Shown here piece by piece: positions 18,860-27,681 of a stretch of 64,000 nucleotides of DNA. The position numbers and the translations under genes were made by a program. The notes beneath the pieces are model-generated. The model ran no database searches. It was not told where the DNA came from and worked only from the letters and a program-made list of their open reading frames with translations. Numbering within the stretch: the first letter of the stretch is position 1; each line of letters starts with the position of its first letter. The stretch lies in the NCBI RefSeq assembly GCF_003076135.1, contig NZ_QDGZ01000002.1, positions 372,001 to 436,000 of the forward strand, in the 5' to 3' direction. Source of the stretch: Nocardioides gansuensis. Its GTDB lineage: Bacteria > Actinomycetota > Actinomycetes > Propionibacteriales > Nocardioidaceae.

Positions 18860-20200
18860 ATGGCCGAAGACACCCAGGACGCCCGCTACGACCCCGCGGC
18901 CGAGGTCGTGGAGCTGTGCAGCGAGCTGATCCGGATCGACACCACCAACTACGGCAACGGGGAGGCGACGGGGGAGCGGAAGGCGGCCGAACGCGTCGCG
19001 TCCCTGCTCGACGAGGTGGGCATCGAGGCCCGCATCATCGAGGGCGTCCCGGGCCGGGCCAACGTGGTCGCCCGGTGGGGAGGCGGGGCCTCGACGGGCT
19101 CGCCCACCGAGAGCAAGCCGCCGCTGCTGCTGCACGGCCACCTCGACGTCGTACCCGCCGCTGCCGAGGACTGGCAGGTCCACCCCTTCTCCGGCGAGGT
19201 GCAGGACGGCTACGTCTGGGGACGCGGCGCCGTCGACATGAAGGACTTCGACGCGATGCTGCTCAGCGTGGTCCGGGCGCGGGCCAGGGCGGGTGCGCTC
19301 CCCGACCGCGAGCTCGTGCTCTGCTTCACGGCGGACGAGGAGGCGGGCGGCCACGAGGGGGCGGAGGTCCTCGTGGAGCAGTACGCCGACGAGCTGGCCG
19401 ACTGCTCGGAGGCGGTCGGCGAGGTCGGAGGCTTCACCACGACCGTCAAGGGACAGCGGGTCTACCTCATCGAGGCCGCCGAGAAGGGGATGGCCTGGAT
19501 GCGGCTGCGGGCCCGGGGCACCGCCGGGCACGGCTCGATGGTGAACCGCGACAACGCGGTGACCAACCTCGCGGCCGCGGTGGCGCGCCTGGGCGCGCAC
19601 GAGTGGCCGGTGCGGCTCACCCCCGCGATGGAGGTGCTCCTGGCGACGGTCGGCGAGATCGCCGGCGAGCCGGCGACGCCCGACAACGCAGAGGCGCTGG
19701 TGGGGGAGTTCGAGAGCTCCGCGCGGATGCTCGGGGCCGTCATCCGCAACACGCTCAACCCCACGATGCTGGACGCCGGCTACAAGGTGAACGTCATCCC
19801 GACCGAGGCGACCGCCCACGTCGACGGCCGCTTCCTGCCCGGCTTCGAGGACGAGTTCTTCGCGACCCTCGACAAGCTGCTGGGGCCGGACGTGGAGCGG
19901 GAGTTCCTCAGCCACCAGCAGCCCTGGGAGTCACCGACCGACGGCCACCTGATGTCCGCAATGACCCGGGCGATCCTCGCGGAGGACCCGGACGGCCTGG
20001 TCGCGCCGTACCTGATGAGCGGCGGCACCGATGCCAAGCACTTCCGCAAGCTGGGCATGCAGTCCTACGGCTTCGCACCGCTGCGGCTGCCGGCCGAGCT
20101 GGACTTCGGTGCCCTGTTCCACGGCGTCGACGAGCGCGTGCCGGTGGACGCCCTGGAGTTCGGCGCGCGGGTCTTCGACCGCTTCCTTGACGACGCGTAG
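18860..20200 (+). CDS. M20-family metallopeptidase (ArgE/DapE/ACY1-like)
   Basis: 446 residues. Metal-binding motifs of the M20 family are in order: HGHLDVVP (about 92-99), GRGAVDMKD (bridging Asp), TADEEAGG (general base Glu and metal Glu, about 157) and a C-terminal SGGTDAKHFRKLG with the last His. A dimerisation domain containing GTAGHGS lies between. It hydrolyses an amide bond in small peptides or N-acylated amino acids in the cytoplasm. ATG 18860 was chosen because the family N-terminus begins there and CAGGAT stands 6 nt upstream. Confidence 0.92.
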   Translation: MAEDTQDARYDPAAEVVELCSELIRIDTTNYGNGEATGERKAAERVASLLDEVGIEARIIEGVPGRANVVARWGGGASTGSPTESKPPLLLHGHLDVVPAAAEDWQVHPFSGEVQDGYVWGRGAVDMKDFDAMLLSVVRARARAGALPDRELVLCFTADEEAGGHEGAEVLVEQYADELADCSEAVGEVGGFTTTVKGQRVYLIEAAEKGMAWMRLRARGTAGHGSMVNRDNAVTNLAAAVARLGAHEWPVRLTPAMEVLLATVGEIAGEPATPDNAEALVGEFESSARMLGAVIRNTLNPTMLDAGYKVNVIPTEATAHVDGRFLPGFEDEFFATLDKLLGPDVEREFLSHQQPWESPTDGHLMSAMTRAILAEDPDGLVAPYLMSGGTDAKHFRKLGMQSYGFAPLRLPAELDFGALFHGVDERVPVDALEFGARVFDRFLDDA

Positions 20201-20237
20201 GCCCCACCCGGGAGATTGTGCATCTGTTCACAAGCGT

Positions 20238-20243
20238 TAGTCT
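20238..20243 (+). promoter_or_regulatory. -10 box of leaderless cydAB
   Basis: TAGTCT, 6 nt before GTG 20250. Confidence 0.55.
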
Positions 20244-20249
20244 GAGGCC

Positions 20250-21644
20250 GTGAACAGCTCCCTGGAGATCCTCACGGCCCTGGCCGCAGACCCCGAGGGC
20301 CTGCTGCCGGCGCGGAACCAGATGGCGCTCTCGCTGGGCTGGCACATCATCCTGGCCTGCTTCGGCGTCGCCTTCCCGGCGATGATCTTCGTCGTCCACC
20401 GCCGCGGGGTGGTCAAGGGCGACGCGGACGCCCTGGAGCTGGCCCGTCGCTGGTCGAAGGTCTCGGCCGTCCTCTTCGCGATCGGCGCGGTCTCCGGCAC
20501 CGTGCTCAGCTTCGAGATGGGGCTCCTCTGGCCGGGCCTGATGGGTCCGTTCGGCGATGTCCTCGGCCTGCCGTTCGCGTTCGAGGGGCTCGCCTTCTTC
20601 GTCGAGGCGATCTTCCTCGGCATCTACCTCTACGGCTGGGGCCGCCTGGCGCCGCGGGTGCACCTGCTGACCCTGCTGCCGATGATGGCCGCCGGCGTCG
20701 TCGGCTCCTTCTGCGTGCTCGCGGTCAACGCCTGGATGAACAACCCCACCGGCTTCCGCTACGTCGACGGCGAGGTCACCGACGTCGACCCGTGGGCCGC
20801 GATGTTCAACGACGGCGTGTGGCTGATGTTCGCCCACATGTGGGTGGGTGCCTTCGTCGTGGTCGGCTTCGCCGTCTCGGGCGTGTACGCCGCGGGCCTG
20901 CTGCGCGGGCGCCGCGACCGCCACCACCGGCTCGGCTTCATGGTGCCGTTCGTCTTCGCGACCGTCGCCGCCCTGGCCCAGCCCCTGGTGGGCCATGTGC
21001 TGGGCCTGCGGCTGGCCGAGACCCAGCCGGCGAAGCTGGCGGCCTTCGAGCTGGCCGAGACCACCGAGCAGCCGGCGCCGCTGCGCCTGGGCGGGGTGCT
21101 CATCGACGGCGAGTTCCGCTACGGCATCGAGATCCCGAAGGTGGGCTCGCTGATCGCACGCAACAGCCTCGGCAAGCCGGTGCCGGGCCTCGACACGGTG
21201 CCCGAGGACGAGCGCCCGCCGGTCAACCTGACCCACCTCGCCTTCCAGGCGATGGTCGGCCTCGGGACCCTGCTCGCCGCCCTGGGACTGCTTTTCTGGG
21301 CGGCACGCTGGCGCGGCATCGAGCTGCTGGAGCGGCGGTGGTACCTGCGCTGCGCCGTCGCCGCCGGACCCCTCGCCGCGATCGCCCTCGAGGCCGGCTG
21401 GATCGCCACCGAGGTCGGGAGGCAGCCGTGGGTGGTCTACGGCGTGCTCCGCACCACCGAGGCGGCCGGCGAGAGCCCGTGGATCTGGTGGAGCCTCACC
21501 GGCACGATCGTGGTCTACGCCGGCATGACGGTCGGTGCGATCGTCGTGCTGCGGTCGATGGCACGGCGCTGGCGGGCGGGCGAGCACGACCTGCCGAGCC
21601 CCTACGCGCCGGGCTCGCCCGAGCTGGAGGAGAGCAGCCGATGA
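20250..21644 (+). CDS. cydA: Cytochrome bd ubiquinol oxidase subunit I
   Basis: 464 residues, membrane-embedded, about nine helices. Together with CydB it reduces O2 with electrons from the quinol (menaquinol in actinobacteria). The first helix carries WHIILACFG, with the His that ligates haem b595 (about H32). FEMGLLWPGLMGPFGDVLG and the late GRQPWVVYGVLRT motif are diagnostic of CydA. The protein is shorter than E. coli CydA, so the Q-loop is of the short type. Start GTG 20250 follows a leaderless -10. The stop overlaps the start of cydB (ATGA). Confidence 0.95.
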   Translation: MNSSLEILTALAADPEGLLPARNQMALSLGWHIILACFGVAFPAMIFVVHRRGVVKGDADALELARRWSKVSAVLFAIGAVSGTVLSFEMGLLWPGLMGPFGDVLGLPFAFEGLAFFVEAIFLGIYLYGWGRLAPRVHLLTLLPMMAAGVVGSFCVLAVNAWMNNPTGFRYVDGEVTDVDPWAAMFNDGVWLMFAHMWVGAFVVVGFAVSGVYAAGLLRGRRDRHHRLGFMVPFVFATVAALAQPLVGHVLGLRLAETQPAKLAAFELAETTEQPAPLRLGGVLIDGEFRYGIEIPKVGSLIARNSLGKPVPGLDTVPEDERPPVNLTHLAFQAMVGLGTLLAALGLLFWAARWRGIELLERRWYLRCAVAAGPLAAIALEAGWIATEVGRQPWVVYGVLRTTEAAGESPWIWWSLTGTIVVYAGMTVGAIVVLRSMARRWRAGEHDLPSPYAPGSPELEESSR

Positions 21645-22636
21645 GCATCGAGCTCGCCGTCGCGGCGGCGCTCTTCGCCGGCGTCGTCCTCTACGCCGTC
21701 TTCGGCGGGGCGGACTTCGGCTCCGGCTTCTTCGACGCCATCGCCGGTGGCAGCCGACGCGGCGCGGAGGTGCGCACGCTCATCGACCACAGCATCGGGC
21801 CGGTCTGGGAGGCCAACCACGTGTGGCTGATCTACGTGCTGGTGACCTGGTGGACCGCGTTCCCCGAGACGTTCGCCGCCGCGATGACCACGCTGGCAGT
21901 GCCGCTGATGCTGGCGCTGCTCGGCATCGTGCTGCGCGGCGCCAGCTTCGCGTTCCGCAAGTACGCCGCCACGCTGGCGCAGGCGCGCCTGTTCGGCGTG
22001 GTCTTCGCGGGGTCGTCGCTGATCACGCCGTTCTTCCTCGGTGCTGTGGCGGGGGCGATCGCCTCGGGCCGGGTGCCCGCGGAGGGTGGGGGAGACCTGT
22101 TCTCCTCGTGGCTGACCCCCACATCGCTGTTCGGCGGCCTCATCGCCGTGGGGACGTGCGCCTTCCTCGCCGGCACGTTCCTGGTCGCCGACGCCGGCCG
22201 CTCCGGCGATCCGGCCCTGGCCGACCAGCTGCGGCGCCGCACGCTCGGCGTGGGCGTGGTGACCGGAGCCGTGGTCTTCGCCGCCCTGCTGCCGCTGCGG
22301 GCGGACGCGCCCACCCTGTTCGAGGGTCTGACGGGCAGGGCGGTGCCGCTCATGGTGCTCTCCGCGGTCGCCGGCGCGGCCACCCTCGCCCTGCTGTGGC
22401 GCCGCCGGGACGGCCTGGCCCGGGTCACCGCCGTGACCGCGGTCGGCAGCGTGGTGCTGGGCTGGGGCGTCGGCCAGTACCCGTGGATCCTCGTCGACGA
22501 GGTGACCATCACCGAGGCGGCCGGCGCCACCGCGACCCTGCAGGGACTGCTGTTCGCCGTCGGCCTCGCCGCCGTGATCGTCGTACCCGCCCTGGCGCTG
22601 CTGTTCCGGATGACCCAGACCGACCCACGGCACTGA
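21641..22636 (+). CDS. cydB: Cytochrome bd ubiquinol oxidase subunit II
   Basis: 331 residues with about eight membrane helices. The N-terminal LYAVFGGADFGSGFFDAI and GPVWEANHVWLIYVLVTWWTAFP are the conserved CydB segments. It forms the heterodimeric oxidase with CydA. ATG 21641 overlaps the cydA stop by 4 nt, so translation is coupled. No cydDC exporter genes follow in this window. Confidence 0.95.
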   Translation: MSIELAVAAALFAGVVLYAVFGGADFGSGFFDAIAGGSRRGAEVRTLIDHSIGPVWEANHVWLIYVLVTWWTAFPETFAAAMTTLAVPLMLALLGIVLRGASFAFRKYAATLAQARLFGVVFAGSSLITPFFLGAVAGAIASGRVPAEGGGDLFSSWLTPTSLFGGLIAVGTCAFLAGTFLVADAGRSGDPALADQLRRRTLGVGVVTGAVVFAALLPLRADAPTLFEGLTGRAVPLMVLSAVAGAATLALLWRRRDGLARVTAVTAVGSVVLGWGVGQYPWILVDEVTITEAAGATATLQGLLFAVGLAAVIVVPALALLFRMTQTDPRH

Positions 22637-22654
22637 TCCGGGTGCGAGGGCGCC

Positions 22655-22879
22655 CTAGACGAAGAGCGTCAGCCGCTGGCGGATGATCTTGCGGCGCAGC
22701 ACCACGCGGCGTACGCCATCCTGGCCGATCCGCAGCCGGTCGAGCTCCCAGCCTCCGTGCTCGGCCCTCTCGACGAGCAGCTTCGTCACCACGGTGCGCG
22801 GGTAGTCACGCGGGAACGTCACCGTGTCGAACTCCCACTCCACTCCCGGACGCGGTGGGCGGCGGTGCGCGCGTGGCAT
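22655..22879 (-). CDS. DUF5703 family protein
   Basis: 74 residues, small and basic: WEFDTVTFPRDYPRTVVTKLLVERAEHGGWELDRLRI and a C-terminal RVVLRRKIIRQ. This matches the actinobacterial DUF5703 family, whose function is unknown. It starts 5 bp after the aldo/keto reductase stop, with GTGGAGA upstream, so it is the second gene of that operon. Confidence 0.85.
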   Translation of the reverse strand: MPRAHRRPPRPGVEWEFDTVTFPRDYPRTVVTKLLVERAEHGGWELDRLRIGQDGVRRVVLRRKIIRQRLTLFV

Positions 22880-22884
22880 GGCAA

Positions 22885-23832
22885 TCAGTCTCCACTCACA
22901 TCGTCGAGTGCCTCAACGATCTCGACGGGCAGGCTCAGCTCCTCCACACCCAGGGCGCCATGGAGCTGGACGGCGGTGCGGGCCCCCACGACGGGGGCGG
23001 TGACACCCGGCCGGTCGCGCACCCACACCAGGGCCACCTCGAGCGGCGTCCACCCCAGGCCCTCGGCCGCGCGGGCGACGCCCTCGACGATGGCGCGGCC
23101 GCGCTCGTCGAGGTAGGGCGTGACGAAGCCGGCGAAGTGCTGGGAGGCCGCACGCGAGTCGGACGGCGTGCCGCCGCGGTACTTGCCGGTCAGCACCCCG
23201 CGTCCCAGCGGCGACCACGGCAGTACGCCGAGGCCGAGCGCCTCCGCGGCAGGGAGCACCTCGTGCTCGACGTGGCGGTTGACCAGGCTGTACTCCACCT
23301 GCGTCGAGGCCAGCGTCGCGCGCCCGGGCACGGCACGCTGCCAGGTGGCCGCCTGGGCCGTCTGCCAGCCGGTGTAGTTGGAGATGCCGACGTAGGAGGC
23401 CCGCCCCGAGGAGACCGCGAAGTCGAGCGCGGTCAGCGTCTCCTCGACGGGCGTGTCGTCGGTCCACACGTGCACCTGCCACAGGTCGACGTGGTCGACC
23501 TTCAGCCGGCGCAGCGACGCGTCGAGGCTGGTGAGCAGGTGGCCGCGGGAGGTGTCGGTGACCCGCTCGCCCGTACGCCGCGAGATGCCGGCCTTGGTGG
23601 CCAGCACGACCTCGTCCCGGGAGACGACGTCCCCGAGGAGGGAGCCGATCAGCTGCTCGCTGGCGCCGTCGCCGTACCCCGCGGCCGTGTCGATGAGCGT
23701 GCCGCCCGCCTCGGCGAAGGCGATCAGCTGGTCGCGGGCCTCGTGCTCGTCGGTGTCACGGCCCCACGTCATGGTGCCCAGGCCGAGCCTGGACACCTTC
23801 AGCCCGGTCGAGCCGAGCGCGCGCCTCTGCAT
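22885..23832 (-). CDS. Aldo/keto reductase
   Basis: 315 residues, a complete (beta/alpha)8 NADPH-dependent oxidoreductase. Start motifs GSTGLKVSRLGLGTMTWG and DTAAGYGDGASEQLIG hold the catalytic Asp and Tyr; VLATKAGI holds the Lys; DLWQVHVW holds the His. SPLGRGVLTGKYR and the C-terminal GARTAVQL cofactor-binding part follow. The substrate is not evident. ATG 23832 is 7 nt after TACCCT, a leaderless start; its promoter faces that of uppP in a 52-bp gap. Confidence 0.92.
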   Translation of the reverse strand: MQRRALGSTGLKVSRLGLGTMTWGRDTDEHEARDQLIAFAEAGGTLIDTAAGYGDGASEQLIGSLLGDVVSRDEVVLATKAGISRRTGERVTDTSRGHLLTSLDASLRRLKVDHVDLWQVHVWTDDTPVEETLTALDFAVSSGRASYVGISNYTGWQTAQAATWQRAVPGRATLASTQVEYSLVNRHVEHEVLPAAEALGLGVLPWSPLGRGVLTGKYRGGTPSDSRAASQHFAGFVTPYLDERGRAIVEGVARAAEGLGWTPLEVALVWVRDRPGVTAPVVGARTAVQLHGALGVEELSLPVEIVEALDDVSGD

Positions 23833-23839
23833 ACGGGGC

Positions 23840-23845
23840 AGGGTA
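23840..23845 (-). promoter_or_regulatory. -10 box of leaderless aldo/keto reductase operon
   Basis: TACCCT on the minus strand, 7 nt before ATG 23832. Confidence 0.5.
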
Positions 23846-23870
23846 GCGACGGGCCCCACCACGCACCCCG

Positions 23871-23876
23871 TAGGCT
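23871..23876 (+). promoter_or_regulatory. -10 box of leaderless uppP
   Basis: TAGGCT, 8 nt before GTG 23885. Confidence 0.55.
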
Positions 23877-23884
23877 CACCGCCC

Positions 23885-24709
23885 GTGTGGGATCTCGTGA
23901 AGGCCGTCATGCTCGGCACCATCCAGGGGCTCACGGAGTTCCTGCCGATCTCCAGCAGCGCCCATCTGCGGATCTTCCCCGAGCTCTTCGGCTGGGGCGA
24001 CCCGGGCGCGGCGTTCACCGCGGTCATCCAGATCGGCACCGAGCTCGCGGTGCTCATCTACTTCCGCAAGGACATCTTCCGGATCGCGAGCGCCTGGCTG
24101 CGCTCGCTCGTGCAGCCGGAGTGGCGCGGCCACCTCGACGCCCGGATGGGCTGGTTCATCATCATCGGCTCGCTGCCGATCGTGGTGCTGGGCGTCCTGC
24201 TCAAGGACGTCATCGAACGGGACTTCCGCAACCTCTGGATCATCGGCACGACGCTGATCGTGCTGGGCGTGGTGCTGGGGATCGCCGACCGGGTGAGCAG
24301 CAGCACGAAGGTCATCCGCCAGATCACCCTCCGCGACGCGGTGCTGATGGGCGCGGCCCAGGCGTTGGCGCTGATCCCCGGCGTCTCCCGCTCGGGCGCG
24401 ACGATCTCGATGGGGCGCTTCCTCGGCTACGAGCGCGAGGCCGCCACCCGCTACGCCTTCCTCCTGGCGATCCCCGCCGTCGTCGGCGCCGGCCTCTTCG
24501 AGCTCCAGGAGATCCCGCATGGCGAGAACGCCTACGGCTGGGGCCCCACCCTCGTGGCGACGGTGGTCTCCTTCCTGGTGGGGTACGCCGCGATCGCGTG
24601 GCTGCTGCGCTACGTCTCGACGAGGTCCTACACGCCGTTCGTGCTCTACCGCGTCGCCCTCGGCGGCGCCACCCTGGCGCTGCTCAGCGCGGGCGTGCTC
24701 ACCGCCTGA
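23885..24709 (+). CDS. uppP: Undecaprenyl-diphosphatase (bacitracin-resistance protein)
   Basis: 274 residues, an integral membrane phosphatase that recycles undecaprenyl pyrophosphate for cell-wall synthesis. The two active-site motifs are clear: QGLTEFLPISSSAHLRI (residues 15-31, with Ala where Gly is usual in SSSGH) and PGVSRSGATISMGRFLGY (about 163-180). GTG 23885 (MWDLVKAVMLG) gives the standard N-terminus and follows a leaderless -10; longer upstream readings are not homologous. Confidence 0.95.
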   Translation: MWDLVKAVMLGTIQGLTEFLPISSSAHLRIFPELFGWGDPGAAFTAVIQIGTELAVLIYFRKDIFRIASAWLRSLVQPEWRGHLDARMGWFIIIGSLPIVVLGVLLKDVIERDFRNLWIIGTTLIVLGVVLGIADRVSSSTKVIRQITLRDAVLMGAAQALALIPGVSRSGATISMGRFLGYEREAATRYAFLLAIPAVVGAGLFELQEIPHGENAYGWGPTLVATVVSFLVGYAAIAWLLRYVSTRSYTPFVLYRVALGGATLALLSAGVLTA

Positions 24710-25958
24710 CCGGGTCCCGCTCGAGGGTCCGCAGCGTCGTCCAGAGCAGTACGAGGGCCGCGAGCTGGGTGACCGCGACCACCGCCACCAGCCAGGTGAG
24801 GGAGCGCTCGTAGAGCCAGCCTGCACCCGCGCCGCCGCCGATCGCCAGCGCGCCCTGGATGCCGGCGAAGACGCCGTAGGCGGTCGCCCGGCGGGACGCG
24901 GGCACGAGGTCGGCCACGACCGCCTTGATCGTGGAGTCCTGCACCCCCTGCGCGAAGCCCCACGCCACGACGCCGGCGAGCACCAGCGCCACGGTGCCCG
25001 CGAACGCCAGCGCGGGGACGACCGCCACCAGCACCGGCACGACCAGCAGGATGCGCGTGCCGGTGCGGTCGTAGGCCCAGCCGACGACCAGCGCGGCGAC
25101 CGCCTCGACCGCCATCGCGCCGGCGTAGACCAGCGGGACCGAGGAGACCGGCACCAGGTCGTCGACGACCAGGTGGTAGCCGATGATGCCCCAGGTGACC
25201 AGCGCGCCCGTGGTGAGCGAGGCCGCGAGCGCGTAGCGGAAGAACGCCGCCGGGAGTCCCGCGCCCGCGGCCTCGGCGAGCCAGCCCCGGGTGGGCAGGG
25301 TGCCCGTCGCCACCGGGGCCGACGCCCCGTCGTACACGGACGGGTCGGGGACCCTGATCCGCAACACGACGAGCAGCACCATCGCCAGCGCCCCCGGGAC
25401 GGCCAGCGCGGCCATGCCGGGCCAGATCACCCCGGCGGCCGCTGCGATGACCGCCGCGACCAGCAGCGGGCCGGCGAACGCGCCCACCTGGTCGAGCGCC
25501 TTGTGCACGCCGAAGCCGCGGCCGCGGCCGACCGCCCCGGCGACGTGCGCGAGGAGCGCGGACTTGGACGGGGACCGGACCGCCTTGCCGAGCCGCTCGA
25601 GCAGGATCAGCGTCACCGCGAGCGCGAGCCCCGCGGCACCGACCCGGGGCACGAACCAGAGCAGGGGCACGCACACCACGGTCAGCCCGTAACCGGCCAG
25701 CGTGAGCGTCCAGTAGCGCCCCGTGCGGTCCGCGACCGGGCCGAAGACGAGCCGCATGACGAGCGCCACCGCCTCGCCCGCCCCGGTGACAAGGCCGACG
25801 ACCACGGCGGACGCGCCCGCGGCCGCCAGGACGGGTCCGTACATCGAGCGCGCGCCCTCGTAGACCATGTCGGCGAAGAGGCTGACGAAGCCGAACCACC
25901 ACACCACCCGCCAGGCACCCATCCGTGCGCCCGGAGCGGACGACGCGGCAGCGCTCAC
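24699..25958 (-). CDS. Major facilitator superfamily transporter
   Basis: 419 residues with 12 predicted helices. A first-half loop motif GPVADRTGRYW (the MFS A motif) and its counterpart GWAYDRTGTRIL in the second half mark the duplicated fold. The substrate is unknown; drug or metabolite efflux is typical. GTG 25958 overlaps the corA stop as GTGA, so the start is coupled; ATG 25922 in frame is an alternative. It ends 11 bp inside the convergent uppP 3' end. Confidence 0.85.
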   Translation of the reverse strand: MSAAASSAPGARMGAWRVVWWFGFVSLFADMVYEGARSMYGPVLAAAGASAVVVGLVTGAGEAVALVMRLVFGPVADRTGRYWTLTLAGYGLTVVCVPLLWFVPRVGAAGLALAVTLILLERLGKAVRSPSKSALLAHVAGAVGRGRGFGVHKALDQVGAFAGPLLVAAVIAAAAGVIWPGMAALAVPGALAMVLLVVLRIRVPDPSVYDGASAPVATGTLPTRGWLAEAAGAGLPAAFFRYALAASLTTGALVTWGIIGYHLVVDDLVPVSSVPLVYAGAMAVEAVAALVVGWAYDRTGTRILLVVPVLVAVVPALAFAGTVALVLAGVVAWGFAQGVQDSTIKAVVADLVPASRRATAYGVFAGIQGALAIGGGAGAGWLYERSLTWLVAVVAVTQLAALVLLWTTLRTLERDPVRR

Positions 25959-26932
25959 AGCCAGCCGGACTTCTTGAAGAACCAGAACAGCACGCCCGAG
26001 ACGCCGAACATCAGGAACAGGGCCCAGGCGTAGCCGAAGGTCCAGTGCAGCTCGGGCATGAAGTCGAAGTTCATGCCGTAGATCCCGGCGATCAGCGTGG
26101 GCACCACGATCAGGGCCGCGCCCGCCGAGATCTTGCGCATGTCCTCGTTCTGCTGCACCGAGATCTGCGCGATGTGCGCGTCGAAGGCCGTCGTCAGCAG
26201 GTTGTCGAGGTTGTCGATCACCTCGGAGACCCGATTGAGGTGGTCGGAGACGTCTCGGAAGTAGGTGGCCGTCTCGGCGTCGATCCCGGACACCTGGCCA
26301 TGGGCGAACCGCCTGACCGGCTCCCGCAGCGGCAGCACCGCGCGGCGTACCTCGGCGATCTCCCGCTTGAGGGTGTAGATGCGCTGGGAGTCGCGGGTGC
26401 GCTGCGCCGAGAAGACCGACTCCTCGACCTCGTCGACGTCCGCCTCGAGGGCGGCGGCGACCTTCTCGTACTCGTCGACGACCCGGTCGCACACGGCGTA
26501 CATCACCGCCGCCGGGCCGTGCTCGAGCACCTGTGCCCGCTGCTCGAGGTCACGGCGGGAGGTCGCGAGGTTGACCCCCTCGCCGTGGCGAACGGTGATC
26601 ACGAAGTCGGCGCCGACGAACATGCCGATCTCGCCGGTCTCCACCGCGTCCTCGCTGTCGACGTACCAGAGCGTCTTGAGGACCAGGAAGAGCACGTCGC
26701 CGTAGCGCTCCACCTTGGGCCGCTGGTGCCGGTCGCCCACGTCCTCGACGGCGAGCGGGTGCAGCTCGAAGGCCTCCGCGATCGAGCGCAGCTCATCGGG
26801 CGCGGGGTCGTGGATGCCGATCCACTGGAAGTCGCTGCCGGTGCAGCGCATGCGGGCGTGGGCGATCGACCGGGCGTCGGTCTCCAGCGGCACGCGGACG
26901 CCGCCGCGGTAGAGCGCGTTGTCGACGATCAC
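25955..26932 (-). CDS. corA: CorA-family magnesium/cobalt transporter
   Basis: 325 residues. A large N-terminal cytoplasmic domain with long helices is followed by two C-terminal membrane helices. The signature YGMNFDFMPEL (about 286-296) contains the GMN selectivity motif. It forms a pentameric Mg2+ channel. GTG 26932 is 6 nt after TAGCCT, a leaderless start. It is the first gene of a two-gene unit with the MFS transporter. Confidence 0.95.
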   Translation of the reverse strand: MIVDNALYRGGVRVPLETDARSIAHARMRCTGSDFQWIGIHDPAPDELRSIAEAFELHPLAVEDVGDRHQRPKVERYGDVLFLVLKTLWYVDSEDAVETGEIGMFVGADFVITVRHGEGVNLATSRRDLEQRAQVLEHGPAAVMYAVCDRVVDEYEKVAAALEADVDEVEESVFSAQRTRDSQRIYTLKREIAEVRRAVLPLREPVRRFAHGQVSGIDAETATYFRDVSDHLNRVSEVIDNLDNLLTTAFDAHIAQISVQQNEDMRKISAGAALIVVPTLIAGIYGMNFDFMPELHWTFGYAWALFLMFGVSGVLFWFFKKSGWL

Positions 26933-26938
26933 AGGCGC

Positions 26939-26944
26939 AGGCTA
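26939..26944 (-). promoter_or_regulatory. -10 box of leaderless corA
   Basis: TAGCCT on the minus strand, 6 nt before GTG 26932. Confidence 0.55.
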
Positions 26945-26951
26945 GTCCCAC

Positions 26952-26957
26952 TAGGGT
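26952..26957 (+). promoter_or_regulatory. -10 box of leaderless phosphatase gene
   Basis: TAGGGT, 6 nt before ATG 26964. The two start codons of this divergent pair are only 31 bp apart. Confidence 0.55.
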
Positions 26958-26963
26958 CGCTGC

Positions 26964-27671
26964 ATGGCAACCGTGATCCTGGTGCGGCACGGCCGCACCA
27001 CGGCGAACGCCACCGGCATGCTGGCGGGCCGGCTCCCGGGCGTGCGTCTGGACGAGACCGGCACCGCACAGGCCGACCGGACCGGCGAGCGGCTGGCCGC
27101 CGTCCGCCTCGCCAGGATCGTCACCAGCCCGCTGGATCGGTGCCGGCAGACGGCCCGGGCGATCACGCAGCGCCAGGCCGACGGGGTGCGTGCCACCACC
27201 GACCGGCACCTCACCGAGTGCGACTACGGCGACTGGCAGGGCCGGCCGCTCAAGGACCTCGCCCGCGACAAGCTGTGGCGCACCGTCCAGGCGCAGCCGT
27301 CGGCGGTCACCTTCCCGGGAGGCGAGTCGATGCGGGCGATGCAGGACCGTGCGGTCGCAGCCGTACGCCGCCACGACAGCGCCGTCGAGGCCGAGCACGG
27401 CCCCGGCGCGGTCTGGGTCGCCGTGTCGCACGGCGACGTGATCAAGGCGGTGCTGGCCGACGCCCTCGGCACCCACCTCGACCTCTTCCAGCGGATCCAG
27501 GTGGACCCGGGGTCGGTGTCGATCGTCCGGTTCACCGAGACGCGGCCCTATGTGCTGTGCACCAACACGCACGCCGGCGACCTGGCCTGGCTCAACGCCC
27601 CGGCCCGCCGCCGGCACAGCCGGCGCTCGGCGGACGCTCCCGTCGGGGGCGGCGCTGGAGCCGGGTCCTAG
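26964..27671 (+). CDS. Histidine phosphatase family protein (phosphoglycerate-mutase-like)
   Basis: 235 residues. The phosphohistidine motif LVRHGRT is at residues 6-12, followed by SPLDRCRQTA, the acidic TECDYGDWQG and a second catalytic His in VAVSHGDVIKA (about 157). Actinobacterial members with this layout are mostly broad phosphatases. The C-terminal 30 residues are Arg/Gly-rich and probably disordered. It sits in the conserved block with DUF3090 and SCO1664 genes. Its stop codon TAG is part of the next gene's -10 box. Confidence 0.92.
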   Translation: MATVILVRHGRTTANATGMLAGRLPGVRLDETGTAQADRTGERLAAVRLARIVTSPLDRCRQTARAITQRQADGVRATTDRHLTECDYGDWQGRPLKDLARDKLWRTVQAQPSAVTFPGGESMRAMQDRAVAAVRRHDSAVEAEHGPGAVWVAVSHGDVIKAVLADALGTHLDLFQRIQVDPGSVSIVRFTETRPYVLCTNTHAGDLAWLNAPARRRHSRRSADAPVGGGAGAGS

Positions 27672-27674
27672 GGT
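27669..27674 (+). promoter_or_regulatory. -10 box of leaderless DUF3090 gene
   Basis: TAGGGT, 7 nt before ATG 27682; it begins with the TAG stop codon of the phosphatase gene. Confidence 0.5.
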
Positions 27675-27681
27675 GACCGGT

